A stretch of 64,000 nt of DNA. Origin: Ligustrum vulgare (Eukaryota > Streptophyta > Magnoliopsida > Lamiales > Oleaceae). The stretch spans positions 33,555,362-33,619,361 of the forward strand of contig OY743170.1 of the NCBI GenBank assembly GCA_963555705.1, in the 5' to 3' direction. Each line of letters opens with the position of its first letter. Positions within the stretch are counted from its first letter, which is position 1. A program made the position numbers and the translations under genes. Of the stretch, positions 1 to 11,967 are shown in pieces. The notes beneath the pieces were generated by a model. It was not told the origin of the DNA. It saw only the letters and a program-made list of their open reading frames with translations, and did not search any database.

Positions 1-121
1 ATGATCACATTAACATGTTATAATATTTGAGTTAAATAATCAATTGTCATTTTTGTTTTCAGCTCCCAGTACCTCACATTAATGATTTGTTTGAGCGTCT
101 GGTGGGGTCATTCGTGATGAG

Positions 122-250
122 ATGCATGCCCTTAGGGATGAGCTCCGAGGTAAGGTCGACGCCCTCGAAGTGAAGGTCGATGCCCTCAGAGGTAAGGTCG
201 ATGCCCTCGGAGGTAAGGTCGACGCCCTTAGGGATGAGCTCCGAGGTGGG
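122..250 (+). repeat. 21-bp tandem repeats coding a heptad-like stretch
   Basis: Imperfect 21-bp units translate as repeats of a KVDALRG-type heptad, suggesting a short coiled coil at the N-terminal side of the Ulp1-like protein. About six units are visible with silent and conservative changes. Confidence 0.7.
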
Positions 251-329
251 CATGGAGTATCAGATATGATTCCAGAGCTTGATGATATGATAGCTCGGAT
301 GACGGAGCAAGATTTTACAGGGTGCTGAC

Positions 330-610
330 TTGGGTCGCTGGGGATGTGACTGAGGGGGTACCTCGGGTGGAGGAGGAGGTGCCCTGGGGGGCGGAGGAGG
401 AGGTGCCTCGGGAAACGGAGGAGGAGGGGCTTCGGGAGGCGGAGGAGGTGGTGCCTCGGGGGGCGGAGGAGGAGGTGCCTCGGGTGGAGGAGGAGGGGCC
501 TCGGGAGGCGTAGGAGGAGGTGCCTCGGGTGGAGGAGGAAGTGCCTCGAGAGGGGGGAGGTGCATCGGGAGGCGGAGGAGGAGGAGGTGCCTCAGGTTTC
601 GGAGGTACCA
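330..610 (+). repeat. GA-rich minisatellite inside the Ulp1-like gene
   Basis: Degenerate GGAGGAGGTGCCTCGGG-type units of variable length repeat about ten times. The plus strand codes an acidic Glu/Val/Pro-rich stretch. The opposite strand gives a long proline-rich open frame that is a shadow of this composition. Unit-length variation puts successive units in different frames, which contributes to the broken reading frame. Confidence 0.7.
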
Positions 611-1980
611 GAGGATGAGTCGACTAAGCGGCTGACGGAGATAGTCGAGAAGAGGGGACGGAAACGTACTGTCGAGGTGAAGGAGCAGATTATAAGTAAG
701 AGGACAAGACAACCCTCACAGCATGTTCTTTCTCCCTTCACGGCCGAGGCGAAGAAGAGGACATTCGTGGACGGAACTTATGTCAACTTATTCCGCGAAG
801 TCGATCCGGGGAAGCAAAAGGTGTTCAATATGTGGTACTTTCAACTTAAGTCGAAGTAAGTTTGTTATGATTTTGTTTATTTATTTCTTAACTGTTAAAA
901 TGATTATATATGAATCTCTAATTATTTATTCATTCAGGTTTCTCTTCGCTATTGGGAAGACAACAATATCGGATGCCAAAGATTGGTTCGCAATAGTCCT
1001 CAGAAGTGAAGCTTGGCTTGCCGACGATGTGAGTGCATAATCGTAATTATGTGAACTCACTATATTATTTTTTGATTAAATAATATTTAATTCGCTTATA
1101 TTTTATGTTGTAGCATGTTGATCTTGCGATGGAGTTGCTGCGCGATCGGGCTAGTAGGTACCCGAAATCTTTCGACTTTCCCGGGCGAGTGATCTTGTGT
1201 TGCGGCTTTAAAAACAGTTTCGACATTGAGTACTCGATGTTCGAAAACAACCCTGCCTCGTACGTGTTTCCGATTACATGTTGGACTACGTGGTAGGGGC
1301 AGAGCCCATGTGTGGCCAGTCGTAGACAGGTTGTACACACATCTATATTCCGGTGATCGCGAACTCACACATCATTGTTGTTGAGGTCGTGTTCGACGAA
1401 TCGGAAATGTATGTGTACGAATCCGAACATGGTTGTTTCACAAAGACCCAGCTCCAAGAAACTCTGATGCCCTTGGCATTCATTGTTCCTCTAATGGCTA
1501 AGCGTGCTAGAATTCATGTCGATGATGTACTAGTCATTGAGAGGATCAAGGGGATTTCCAAACAAGGTGTCATGTAAATTTTCTTATACTCGTATTCTAA
1601 TATTTAATTAAATTCTTAACTATATTCATTTATTTCACTAAAGTTTTTTTTTTTAACTTACAGTGGAGATTACGGGATTTTTGTAATAAAATATATTGAG
1701 TTCTTGAGTATCGGACGAGATGTCAAGATGATCAATCAAGAACATATACAGAAGTGGAGGATAAAGTTGGCTACTGATTTATTTACCTACAATTGTGATC
1801 CATAAGATTTAGAAATGTAAAAATATAGTTTTTATATGTCATTGTGTATATATATTTATTTTTCAATTTCTTTATTATTGTCAATTTCTTTATTATAGTT
1901 TTTATTTGTCAATTTCTTTAGTTGAATAAATTGCCTCACAAGTATAGATAACAATATATTTTTTGGAACAAAAAAATAGC

Positions 1981-2056
1981 ATATATATATATATATATAA
2001 ACCCCAAACCCCAAACCCTAAAAAAAATAAAAAAAACCCTAAACCCTAAAATATCT
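1981..2056. repeat. AT microsatellite and interstitial telomere-like repeats
   Basis: An (AT)n run at 1981-1998 is followed by several aaacccta/aaacccc units in the plant telomere-repeat pattern, broken by A-rich spacers. They lie between the 3' ends of the two convergent MULE-1 genes. Confidence 0.75.
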
Positions 2057-4527
2057 TTTTTTTCCCCAAGAAACATTTATCATCTTTCATCGTATAATAA
2101 GCAATTCACGAACTTTATTAACATAGACAAAATAAGATAATTTATTATCAACAACACTACAATTACAGTAAAAGTTTTAATTGTAATAAAATTAATTATT
2201 CAATGGAATCTGACTAGTACAAGTTTGGCGAGTATGACCGACTGCGCCGCACCTGCCGCACTTTCGCGGTCTGGGAAACTCTCCAGTAGATGGTATTCTA
2301 GACGTACGTACACGTCCAGGAGTACGTCTTCGGACATTCGGTGGCAGTAAATTATCAAGCGGGAGCAAGTGTTCGGGAAGTTCCCACTCAGCCTCATTTG
2401 GTAGAGGAAATATAGTTTCAGCATATGCTTCTCTCCACAAAGCAGTGGTATAGTACTCAGTTGATAATGACTGTGTTGAAAAGCCCCTCTGTCTAGCAAC
2501 TGCAACAGCATGAGCGCATGGAAAACGCTCAAGCTGAAACTGTCTACACATGCACGTGTTGTCATACAAGTCCACAACATAACCAACATTACATCCGCAT
2601 ACAACGTTGAATCTAAACTGATCCAGTGGCTCCACGCCCAACCTTCTAGCCAAGTCTAATGTCTTGAAGAGTTTGGTTTCCATGGCAGGGGTGAGATAAG
2701 ATGTGCATGATTGAGATTTCTCGCGTCTATCGTGAAACCAAACTTGTAACTTCTCCCTAATGTTCTCAATCATTGCTAGAATTGGTAACTCTCGATCCTT
2801 CTTAAATAATGCATTCAAAGACTCCACATTATTTGACGTCATCATATTGTATCGACGTCCTGGAAATCCCCAATTTATCTATTAAGTACTTTGAGGCTTT
2901 CTTACTCTTGTTATCTATTTCGATCATGAACTTATTATAATCTTCAAAAGTGTAAGCCTTTGCCGCTCTCTTAAACAAGGAAACGATCCCAGTACCACGG
3001 TACATCGTCTTCAAATTTCCTTGTATATGGTACATGCAATAACCGTGGAGTGCCTCGGGAAAAACTTCAGCTATACCATTTATGATAGAATTTCCCCGAT
3101 CAGTTATAAAAGCAAGGTCATGGACATCTCCAATTACTTCCCTCAACTTTGAGAAAAACCAATTCATCCCTAGATCATTTTCGCTATCCACTATGCCGAA
3201 CGCAAGAGGGTATATTTGAATGTTGGCATCTTGACATGTAGCAATAATTAACTTCCCTTCATATCTAGCTTTTAGTGTTGTACCATCTACTAGAATTAGA
3301 GGTCGCATCGATCTTCTAAATCCATTTATACATTGTCCAAGAGCCATGAAAAAATACTTGAAGCGATTGTCATCGTCAGCCTCAATAAAGAATGTCGAAC
3401 CAGGATTAGTTCTTGACATGTTATGACAATACCTGGCTAATTTTGCATAACTTTCATCGGGTGAGCCCACTAAATCCTCTAACGCACATTCTCTGGCCTT
3501 CCAGGCCTTCTGGTAGCTCATGGTCACCCCAAAATCTCTTTGCACATCGTTAATGATGTCTCTGGGTTTGTAAATAGTCCTTGGGTCATCAAACTTATGC
3601 ATTATTTGTCGTCCTATAAACCATAAACGCGCTTGTCTGTGATCATTTCGACGAATGCCCACTTGACAAGTATGCTCTCGTGCACACTTGCGAACTACGA
3701 ATAATTGATTTGTGTCCATCCTCGTTGCTTGCAGACGCCAATTACAATTATCATCTACACAGACAATTGTGTAGGTACTCCTATCTGACTTCTTCACTTT
3801 AAACTCGAAATTGTGCTTAAGTGCACTATTGTGCACCGCTTCTTGGAGATCTTGCTTGGTATTAAATAATTGTTGGACTTCCAAATCTTTATCATCTGGA
3901 ACCACGCGTGAACAATTAGTCGATGGTGAACTTGGCCCAGCCTGTGAGTTCTCGAAGTGCTCATGTTGACATCTGGATAAATTAATCAAATCATTGTTTG
4001 TAAATGGAATGCCCTCCTGATTGTCTCCGACTACATCGTGACCTCTATGGGTAGGTATGTCAACGAGTCGAGCCGAGCCTCGAGCCGAACATCAAGGCTC
4101 GAGCTTTGCTCGAGCTTTTTATGGCCCGAGAAATTTGAGGCTCGGTTCGAGCTACATCGAGCCGAGCCGGGCCGGCCCGTTTTTTTTTTTTACGGCGAAT
4201 GAATATGTATTATATTTGTAATTACTTAAATGAATTATACACAATAAATGTAGTTAAAATATCAAACATAAGATAAGATTTAATAAAAATGTAAACGTAA
4301 ATTTCGCAAAGTCTATCTATACTAAAATTAAATTACTAGTTGTTTTATATATATTCAATAAAGGTTACAAGTTACAACCCTCCTCCTTTTTTCGGGCTTG
4401 GGACCGGCTATGATCAACATAGGCGGAGTTAAAAATTGTACACGAATAAAAAATTTCGTGTACAATTTTTTTTAAAATATAATAATTTAAATTACACAAA
4501 ATGATTTTTAAAAACTTACAATTTCTT

Positions 4528-6608
4528 CTATCTTAAATATTGCTCCAAGTCCTCGGCCATGATGCTATCCACTTTATCTTGAAGTCGTAAATCTGCGCAT
4601 TCCCAATCCTTCAAGCATACAAGAGCTTCTAATATGTCTTCCTTCAGTCTTGATCGTTCGTCTGACAAAATCCTACCACTTAAACTAAATGCAGCCTCCG
4701 ATGCCACGGTGGACACCGGAGGTGTTAGTAAATCACGTGCTATTTTTGCTACAACTGGATATTGCCTTTCATTACACCTCCACCAAGTTAAAACATCAAA
4801 ATTCTCTAATTCTTGTGGTGTTAAAACACTGCGAACGTCCACACACATGTACCTAACTAATTCAGATGGAGTTTCAACGTTTGTACCACCTATCGATATA
4901 GATGTGTTTCCACTGGAACTAATTGAGGGAACACTTGCATTTGTGTTAATAAAGTCCCATAAAGAATTAGAATGCATTGGAGTACTTTGGGAAACATTAG
5001 TTTGGGAACTAGAACTACATTGATCTTTTTTTGCAGTATAATAATTGTACATTTCACATAATAAAGATTCCACATTAACATGTGATAATTCTATATTTAA
5101 ATTTTGTGAAATTCCCTTTATAATAGCCTTAGTGCCCATTAAATTTAATCGATGATCCATCACCGATGCTAAAACAAATAAAGAAGGTAATTCTTCCCAA
5201 TATTTGCAAAATTCTAACTCCATGGAACTGACTACAACATTAAAAATTGGCAAATTTCTATATTGATTGAATGTTTGTGCAATATGAAAAAAGTGTTGTA
5301 AAACAAGTGAAGATGTTGGGTAGTAAACACCACTGCATGCATTTGTGGCATCATAAAAGGCTTTTAAAAATCTTTTTACACAGAATGCAATTTCCCATTC
5401 TCACTCTTCTAAATTATTGTCAGATCCATACGTATGTCTACCATTATAATACATTGAAATAATTTTATCATAATTTTCACATGAGTGTAACATAAGGTAT
5501 GTAGAGTTCCATCTATGTGATACATCCGTAGTAAATGAATGTTCTTCTAAACTATACTCCGCACACAAACTATTAAATGCTTATTTTCTTGATGGTGATA
5601 CATTTGTGAAATTTATTGCTTGTCTAATTTTATCTAAGGATTTTTCAATATGTTTTAAACCACTTTTAATAATTAAGTTGATAATGTGACAAACACAACA
5701 TTGGTGAAAAAATAAACTATCAAATGCAGGGTTAAAATCAAAAATAAATTTATCAATAACAACCTTATTAACGCTAGCATTATCAAAAGTAAAACTACGA
5801 ATCATATCTTGCATACTGAATTCTTGTATAATCCCTTTTAAAACTAAATGTATGTTAGCGGCATTATGAGGATATTCTACTAATCTAAATGCAATAATTT
5901 TTTTGTGTAAAATCCAAAGATTATCAATGTAATGAGCTGTGGTAGCAATATAACCTTTTTTATTACCCCCAGTCCATAAATCAGATGTAAATGAAATAAC
6001 AATCTCATATGTTTTTAAGGCTTTAATGGTAATTTCTTTCCTTTTGTTATATAATTTTACGGTGTCTGCACGAAGTGTATTTCTACAGTAAGGAGTATAC
6101 CTGGGTTGAAGATAATTCTGCACAAGTCGGGTGAAGTGAACAGATTCAATTAAGGAAAGGGGCATTTCAGGGACCGCCACATATGCAACCATACCTTCAC
6201 GAAATCTTTCTTGCGAATACACAAATGTTGAAAGAGTAGTAGTACCGAAGGTCCAGAACCACCAAAAACAAGCTGGGACTATGTTAGGTCACCAACCGGT
6301 TTCGGTTTGCACGCCCTTGCTATGTGCCGATTCAAATGTGACATGCTTGATCCGGGCTTCCAGCTCATTTCCTTACCACAATAATTGCAGCACGCTTTTC
6401 ATATATCAACTCTATTTTCAACACCAACTTTTTTCCTTGTCATATGTTGCCAGCAATCCGATGACTCTTTTTTAGCTCGTTTGATTTCAACAATTTCCTC
6501 CTCTTGGATATCATCCAAGTCAATGGGAGCATTTTCGGAGACATCGATATGAGAGGGAGTACTAGAACTACCCCTGAATTGGTTAACTTCATCGCTGTTA
6601 AACCCCAT
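4528..6608 (-). pseudogene. hAT-1 transposase (Ac-like, BED/hAT-C type), broken
   Basis: Minus-strand pieces run in hAT order. The first, 6608-6399, is acidic and basic N-terminal sequence before the expected BED finger. The second, 6222-5581, covers the RNase H-like core, with the TSDLWTGG motif (first acidic residue), the FDNAS motif (second Asp) and a CHIINLI Cys-His pair. The third, 5253-4528, is the C-terminal hAT dimerisation domain with PVSTVASEAAFSLSGR. Here the family has ERxFS; the catalytic Glu appears as the E of ASEAAFS. Stops and frameshifts occur between pieces (about 6400-6230 and 5580-5260), so no full-length product is possible. The TIR architecture and protein agree on an Ac/RICESLEEPER-like hAT. 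Confidence 0.85.
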
Positions 6609-6947
6609 ACTTATCAGTATAACAGTATTATAGTGTAGAATGTAGTTAGTTTCAAATTTGAAAGTTGAAACTTGAAACCGAGAGAAATATTATCACAATA
6701 ATTGAAGAATATAGAGAAATAGAGAATTGAATAGAAATTATAGCAAACAAATGACTATTATGACGAAATGAAAAAACTTGTAAGTGAATTGTGAATTAAC
6801 AAACAAAATGCGACCTATTTATAGAAAAAAAAAACGTGGGAAAACAAAAAAAAAATTCAAATTTCAAATTTCAAATTTTCAAAAAAAAATCTGCATATTT
6901 CAAATCAGATCAAAAATCAGATAAAAAATGTAACAACCCGTATTGCT

Positions 6948-7075
6948 AGCTGCCTGCAACACGCAGGCAGCTGCTGCTAAAGCTGCCTGCTGCTGCTTTA
7001 GCAGCAGCTACTGTAGCTGCCTGCAAATTTGTAGGCAGCAGAGACACGGGCCAATTTGGCCGTAAAACGGGCCAA
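6948..7075. repeat. Cluster of consecutive hairpins near the hAT-1 end
   Basis: Three back-to-back inverted repeats occur: gctgcctgc/gcaggcagc with a 5-nt loop (about 6949-6971), gctgctaaagc/gctttagcagc (about 6972-7007), and gctgcctgc against a near-match about 7014-7040. A short ggccaatttggcc palindrome follows. The cluster is GC-rich in an otherwise AT-rich element. Confidence 0.75.
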
Positions 7076-7787
7076 ATTAGCCCGCCACACGGGCCGGCCC
7101 CGGCTCGAGCCCAGTGAGTATTTTTGGGCTCGGCCCGAGCTTTGGCTCGATCCTACGAGCCTCGAGCCGAGTTTAGCCCGAGCTTTTAACGAGCTGAGCC
7201 CGAGCTACCCGAGCCGACGAGCCGTTTTGACACGCCTATCTATGGGTGATAAGAGGATCGTGGAGTATAGCAACTGTATCAAGAATAACATCATCATCCT
7301 CACGAACTATTTCTAATGTGTCCCAAATATCATTCACATTCTGATCCCCACCATCGAATTCTTCATTTTGATTATCGGGGGTATCCTTTCGTACTAAAGT
7401 TACACAGAGAGGTATAGTTTCCTTTTTATTCGCCTCAATTAACCACGTAATTTGCACATCAGAAGTAACAAACAAGGGTGGCAATGCAACAGTAGAATTA
7501 GAGTTATATAGAAATTCAAATTTCATATCATATTCAGATGGATCAACTTCGAGTTGATCTTGTAGTTTGCTGTACATGTCTGTAAATAACATACCTGGAG
7601 TTAACAAAATTACAGAAATATTTTGATCACTTGTATATTTCCATGACCATCGCAGATTTTCATCAACCACGAATTCACCAAAATAAGAAACTGGTATGAA
7701 AGCCATATCTGCATTAATTAAAAATAATAAAATTTTAAAACAACAAGTTAAAGAAAATCAGAGTAACTGATAAAAAATAATTGTTAA

Positions 7788-8280
7788 AAAAATAGTTGTC
7801 GGGCCGGAGCCTCGGTCAGGCCGGACCATGCATCCGCAATATTTAAACATTCTACATTGTAGACTACCACACATAAATGAACAAGTAGGAAAATTAAACA
7901 TTATTTAATTATTATAATTATATTTATTTTGATATTATTAATAAATTTCTTATTTGCATTATGAAATTATAATTACATATCTTATTTCTAATTATTATGA
8001 AATTATTAATTCATTTTTATTAAGAAATTATAAAATTATAATTACATATCTTATTTGTAATTATTATTAACAAATTATGACATTATTTAGTAATGAAATT
8101 ATTTTTGTAATATATGATAAATAATATTAAGAATAAAAAAATTATTTAGAATTTTATAATTTATTTATAATGTAAAAAAATAATTTAGAATAATTATTTT
8201 TGAAATTGGTCCGGCTGGACCAATGCATGGTCCGGCTGGACCCTGCAATCCATTGGTCTGATCGGACCATTGACAGGCAC
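7788..8280. mobile_element. Probable hAT-like MITE in the MULE-1 5' leader
   Basis: The ends carry matching inverted motifs around ggccggaccatgcat (left about 7818-7837; right, inverted, about 8226-8245). The outer right end read inward is TGCCTGTCAATGGTCCG, resembling common hAT termini. The interior is AT-rich and non-coding. No clean target duplication was found, so boundaries are approximate. Confidence 0.45.
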
Positions 8281-9208
8281 TTTTTTTCGCTCTAATGTTC
8301 AATTCTTTCGATTTTGTTACTAAACTGATAAAAATCACACTTCGCCATATTAATTTTCATTGTTTAGTCTACATAATTATAGATCTATAATTATTATTAA
8401 CTAAAAAATTAACAATATATGAATTTTTCGTTAATTTTTGGTTACTGAAATTATAGATCTGTTGAATAAGTTTAACACAACGAGAAAAAAATTAAATACA
8501 GTATAATAAATATTGCTAAATCAACTTATCAATAAGAAGTAGCGAATGAAATCTTTTAGTTGAGATTTGTATATTTTTTGCGAATTTTTTTTAGCATAAG
8601 TAGATAAAAAATGAGAGATTAATTTATCTGTGTATTGAGCACAAACAGATGAAAAAACGAGAGAATAATGAAAAGTGAGAATTGTATTGTTTTCGTTTTA
8701 ATATAATATGAAATAAATGAAGGATATAAGAGAAATATGGTTATTAAGGGTATACACGTCATTTTAAAGAAAAATGGGTATTGTGGTTAATTTTTGAAAA
8801 GTTGAGGTATTTTGACTTAACCCATGTTTGACTTGGGTATTTTTAAAATTCCCCCGTGTTATTTTCATAAAATGTCATTCAAATTTTAACAAAATTTTAA
8901 ATATATCAATGAAGTACAATCGATACACAAATTATCACTCAAGTTTCAATTAATTACACAAAATGTCACTTTGTTGACTTTCTTATTAAACAATTGGCAC
9001 AAACAATCATAATGTTTGAAAAATCGCTCAAATGATCCTTAATTTTTTATTTTGAAATGTAAAAGTCTTAAAAAAATTTTTCTCTAAATTAAGAAAAATA
9101 GTATTTTTTTTTTATTTAAATTACCAATATATTCTTAATCTTAAATAGAAAGTTTTACAATTGAGTCATAATCTTTGCAAAAGTACAATTGTGTATTTTC
9201 ATAACTTT

Positions 9209-11967
9209 TTTTTTGAAATGGCAATTGTATTCTTATTCAATTAAGTCACCCAAAACTTGGGGTGCAATGAAGAACGGAATACAGTCTGTCCAAGTAATAG
9301 AATCAACTAAAGAAATAGCATTAGAAGCTAACTTGTGGGCTACACAATTCTCTTCACGAGGAATATAGCAGCAAGTACCACAGCCAACTTCATCCATTAG
9401 CACTTGAATATCAGTAAGAACCATTGCCGCAGGGGCTAAAGGTCAGATGTTTTTGACTTCCCGAACCAATTGCAAAGCATCACATTCTGCCACATCAACT
9501 TGGAGTCTGTTTCTTTTTGCCAACATGAGTCCCTCCCTTAATGTCAAGCCTTCTGCCTCACCTAGTTCAAATCTACCAGCAATAGGTCGACACATGGCTG
9601 CAATAACAGACCCCTGTTAATCCCGAATCACGGCACCCGCCCCCATCAGTTCACTCCTAATGGCTGCATCAGTGTTAAGTTTAAAGCACCCTGGTTGGGA
9701 CGCAACCATTTTCTCCTAGGCATTCGATTTTTCTGTTGAGTTACAGTTGGTTGCTCCTCACCGACCCCCAAACACCTCATTATTCCTTTCCCACCAAATG
9801 ACCCATAGGAGAGCTTCGATAAACTCAAAATCCACTGAATTCTGTCCAAAAGTGATGTTAAGCAGGCTATCAGCACATGTTCCAGATGCACATTGCTTGA
9901 TCACAGTCCATATTCCCACTTCCTTCCACACAAGTTTTACCCGCTTATACTTGAAGAAATGTGAAAGTTTGTTTCAAAATCCCCACACTGAGCACATTGG
10001 TTGTTGATAGCAACCCCTTTTTGTCCAAGTAGTTCACCTGATGGCAAAATGTCAAAATAAAGTCTCCAGAGGAAAATTCGTACTCGCGGTGTCACTGACA
10101 AACCCCACACTTTTTACTTCTCGGTTGTATTAGAGCTAGGCCCTTCCACATTTGATTCCACGTTCATCAATAGGTGGTATCCACTCTTCACAGATTAGTT
10201 GCCTAGTCTATCAAAATGCCAAATTAATATGTCCTCTCTCAGCCGCATTCCAATAGGTATTGACAGAATTGTTTCAATATCAACCGGTAAGAACATGCTC
10301 TCCAATTTTTCTTTATCCCAGGCTCCAGACACTGTCAGCAGACTACTCAATGTAGCTTCATTCACTTCATCCCGAGTGATAGGAGTAAAGGTCGGGGGTT
10401 GAGGTATCCATGGATCTTTGAATATCCAAATTTTTCCCCATTTCCCACAGGCCATCGGGCTCCCAATGATATTACTTCCCTACCCCATAAGATACTCCTC
10501 CAAAGGAAAGAGCATCCCTGCTTAGGGGTCGCGTTCCAGAAATCCACCCCATTATGATACTTTCCAGCTAGTATACGTGCCGGAAGGGACTTGTTATTAT
10601 TAATAAGTCTCCAAGCTTGTTTTGCCACCAAAGCCTGATTAAACTTGGTGAACTCTTGAAATCCAAAACCGCCATTTCGCTTACTCTGCACAAATCTCCC
10701 CACTTTTTCCAGCAAATCTTTCTTTCTTCCCCTTTGGCACCCCACCAAAGATTCCTAGCAATCGAAGTAAGTTGTTGGCATAAGGTTAGTGGTATTTTGA
10801 ATAAGCTCATGACATAAGTCGAAATGGCCTGTAAAACAGATTTTATGAGCACCTCCCTACCCCCCACTGAGATACTATTTCCTCTCCAACCCAGCACTTT
10901 TTTCCATACCCTGTCTTTTATATCTGCAAATGTCTTGGTCTTCTCCCTCCCAACCACCGTTGGTAGTCCCAAGTAACGATCATGTTCGCGTGCCTTTTCC
11001 AATTTGAGAGAAGTCAGTATAGTTCCTCGGTCCTCTGGCCTCACATTTGGGCTAAAAGATATGCCAGATTTCCCAAGGTTGATTTATTGACCGACGCCCT
11101 TTCATATATGTCCAAAATGTTGAGGATTGTTTCACAGTCCTGCACTTTAGCTCGAGAGAAAACAATTGAATCATCGCAAAAAATAAATGACTAACCCGAG
11201 GGCCTCCACGAGAACACTACATCCCCACTAAATTACCTTTGGTCTCTTCAAGGCGAATTAGACCAGATAGAGCTTCAGCACAGAGGATGAATAAATATGG
11301 TGAGAGTGGACACCCTTGCCGCAAACCTCTTCCTGGGTTAACCAGACCTCAAGTTTCTCCGTTGAGGTTAAAAGAGAAGGATGAGGTAGATATGCATTCT
11401 GTAACCAGCCTACACCAATGTTTAGAGAATCTCATACGCTCCATGACTATCCTCAAAAAACACCACTCCACCCTATCATAGGCCTTGCTCATATCCAATT
11501 TCAGCACCATGAAGCCTTTTCGTCCCATTTGATCGCTTATGCATAGAGTGTAAGATTTTGAAAGCTGATATAGCGTTATCATTGATAAGTCTGCTCGTTA
11601 CAAAAGCACTCTGGTTTTCTGCAATTAATCCATTCAATACACCCTTGAGCCTATTAGCAACCGTTTTCGTGATAAACTTGTAAATTACATTGCAAAGACT
11701 GATCGGTCTAAAATCACTAGCAAGCTGTGGATCCTTCTTCTTTGGAATGAGGGTCAGGTTAGTATGATTGATATGCCTGATAGAGCCCCCCGAGTTCAAC
11801 ACATTCAGACAAGCTTCGGATACCTCCTTTCCTATGACTTCCCAGTATTTTTGATAAAATAAAGCATGAAATCCATCAGGGCCAGGTGCCTTGGTCGGAC
11901 CCATGCACTTTAGAGCAGCCTCAACTTCTTCATTAGTAAACGGTTTTCCCAACCAATCCACCTCGGC
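9209..11967 (-). mobile_element. 5'-truncated LINE with 13-bp target duplication
   Basis: Direct copies of ttttcataacttt lie at 9196-9208 and 11968-11980. The 3' end, on minus, has a short poly(A) (plus-strand T run at 9206-9214), and the 5' end stops inside the reverse transcriptase frame. These are hallmarks of target-primed reverse transcription. The host sequence resumes exactly in the long-TIR element on both sides. Confidence 0.92.
9233..11961 (-). pseudogene. LINE ORF2 remnant: reverse transcriptase, zf-RVT and RNase H-like domain
   Basis: Reading 11961 to 9233 on minus gives the non-LTR reverse transcriptase start with KAPGPDGFHALFYQKYW and LIPKKKDP...DFRPISLCNVIYK. It continues with LDMSKAYDRVEW (catalytic Asp region) and the [14 protein letters not shown] block. 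The thumb/connection region (11044-10568) and a zinc-binding reverse transcriptase-associated region (10455 to about 9960) follow. A plant-type RNase H-like C-terminus (about 9720-9240) comes last, with CDALQLVREV and the terminal REENCVAHKLA motif. The YADD-type block is degraded around 11180. The endonuclease and N-terminal RT are absent through 5' truncation. Several frameshifts and stops separate the pieces, so it is dead. It matches the plant L1-like class with a C-terminal RNase H. Confidence 0.88.

Larger units (their letters stand above)
1..1805 (+). pseudogene. Ulp1-like cysteine protease gene carried by a MULE, decayed
   Basis: Fragments match in order the Ulp1/SENP-like protein often carried by plant MULEs. 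A heptad-rich coiled-coil-like stretch (122-250) and an acidic Glu/Val/Pro repeat stretch (330-600) come first. A conserved domain then runs over three plausible GT-AG introns (856-937, 1029-1113, 1574-1663) to a C-terminal segment reading GDYGIFVIKYIE and ending at the TAA at 1803-1805. In the Ulp1 family this last motif is normally GDCG with the catalytic Cys; here the residue is Tyr, so protease activity should be lost. Frameshifts near 1275 and 1345 and a stop near 1321 also break the frame. The start lies upstream of the window. SUMO-protease origin is a family inference; the decay is directly visible. Confidence 0.7.
4052..7238 (-). mobile_element. hAT-1: complete 3187-bp hAT element with 8-bp target duplication tctatggg
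   Basis: Perfect direct 8-bp copies of tctatggg lie at 4044-4051 and 7239-7246. Termini are TAGGTATGTCAACG at the left and, read inward from the right, TAGGCGTGTCAAAACG, so the terminal repeats are short and imperfect. Both subterminal zones (4052-4190 and 7080-7230) are packed with CGAGCC/GAGCTCGAGC-type motifs, the usual pattern for hAT transposase binding. It carries a broken Ac-like transposase on minus. It sits inside the MULE-1 transposase coding sequence. Confidence 0.92.
2192..7706 (-). pseudogene. MULE-1 MuDR-type transposase, split by a hAT insertion and frameshifted
   Basis: The minus strand has three pieces. The N-terminal piece 7706-7247 is a MuDR N-terminal-like region. The central piece about 4043-2829 starts in frame with the first once the hAT element and one target copy are removed. 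It includes a Cys/His-containing FLYWCH/MuDR DNA-binding-like region and the MULE DDE core with Asp in LILVDGTTLK and Asp in FITDRGNS. The third piece, 2845-2192, overlaps in another frame, starts at the MTSNNVES motif (expected catalytic Glu), and continues to a SWIM zinc finger (CMCRQFQLERFPCAH) and a C-terminal zinc knuckle (CGRCGAVGHTRQTC). A one-base shift near 2870-2880 separates pieces two and three. A 5'-UTR intron acceptor lies just upstream of the ATG at 7706. All three DDE residues persist, so inactivation looks fairly recent. Confidence 0.85.
1..8856. mobile_element. MULE-1: large Mutator-like element with Ulp1-like gene (5' end outside window)
   Basis: This stretch holds two convergent gene remnants typical of Ulp1-carrying Mutator-like elements: an Ulp1 C-terminal-like gene on plus (ending 1805) and a MuDR-type transposase on minus (ending 2192), tail to tail with about 390 bp between. 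The right boundary near 8856 is inferred from an AT-rich terminal segment (about 8740-8856) just before a different inverted-repeat element begins. The left end and any target duplication lie outside the window, so the boundary is approximate. A hAT element (4052-7238) and probably a small MITE (7788-8280) are inserted in it. The transposase frameshift and decayed protease indicate it is no longer autonomous. Confidence 0.65.

Noticed and set aside
260..712. 150-codon proline-rich minus-strand frame
   Set aside because: It is the reverse reading of the GA-rich repeat in the Ulp1-like gene, and the plus strand carries the recognisable protein.
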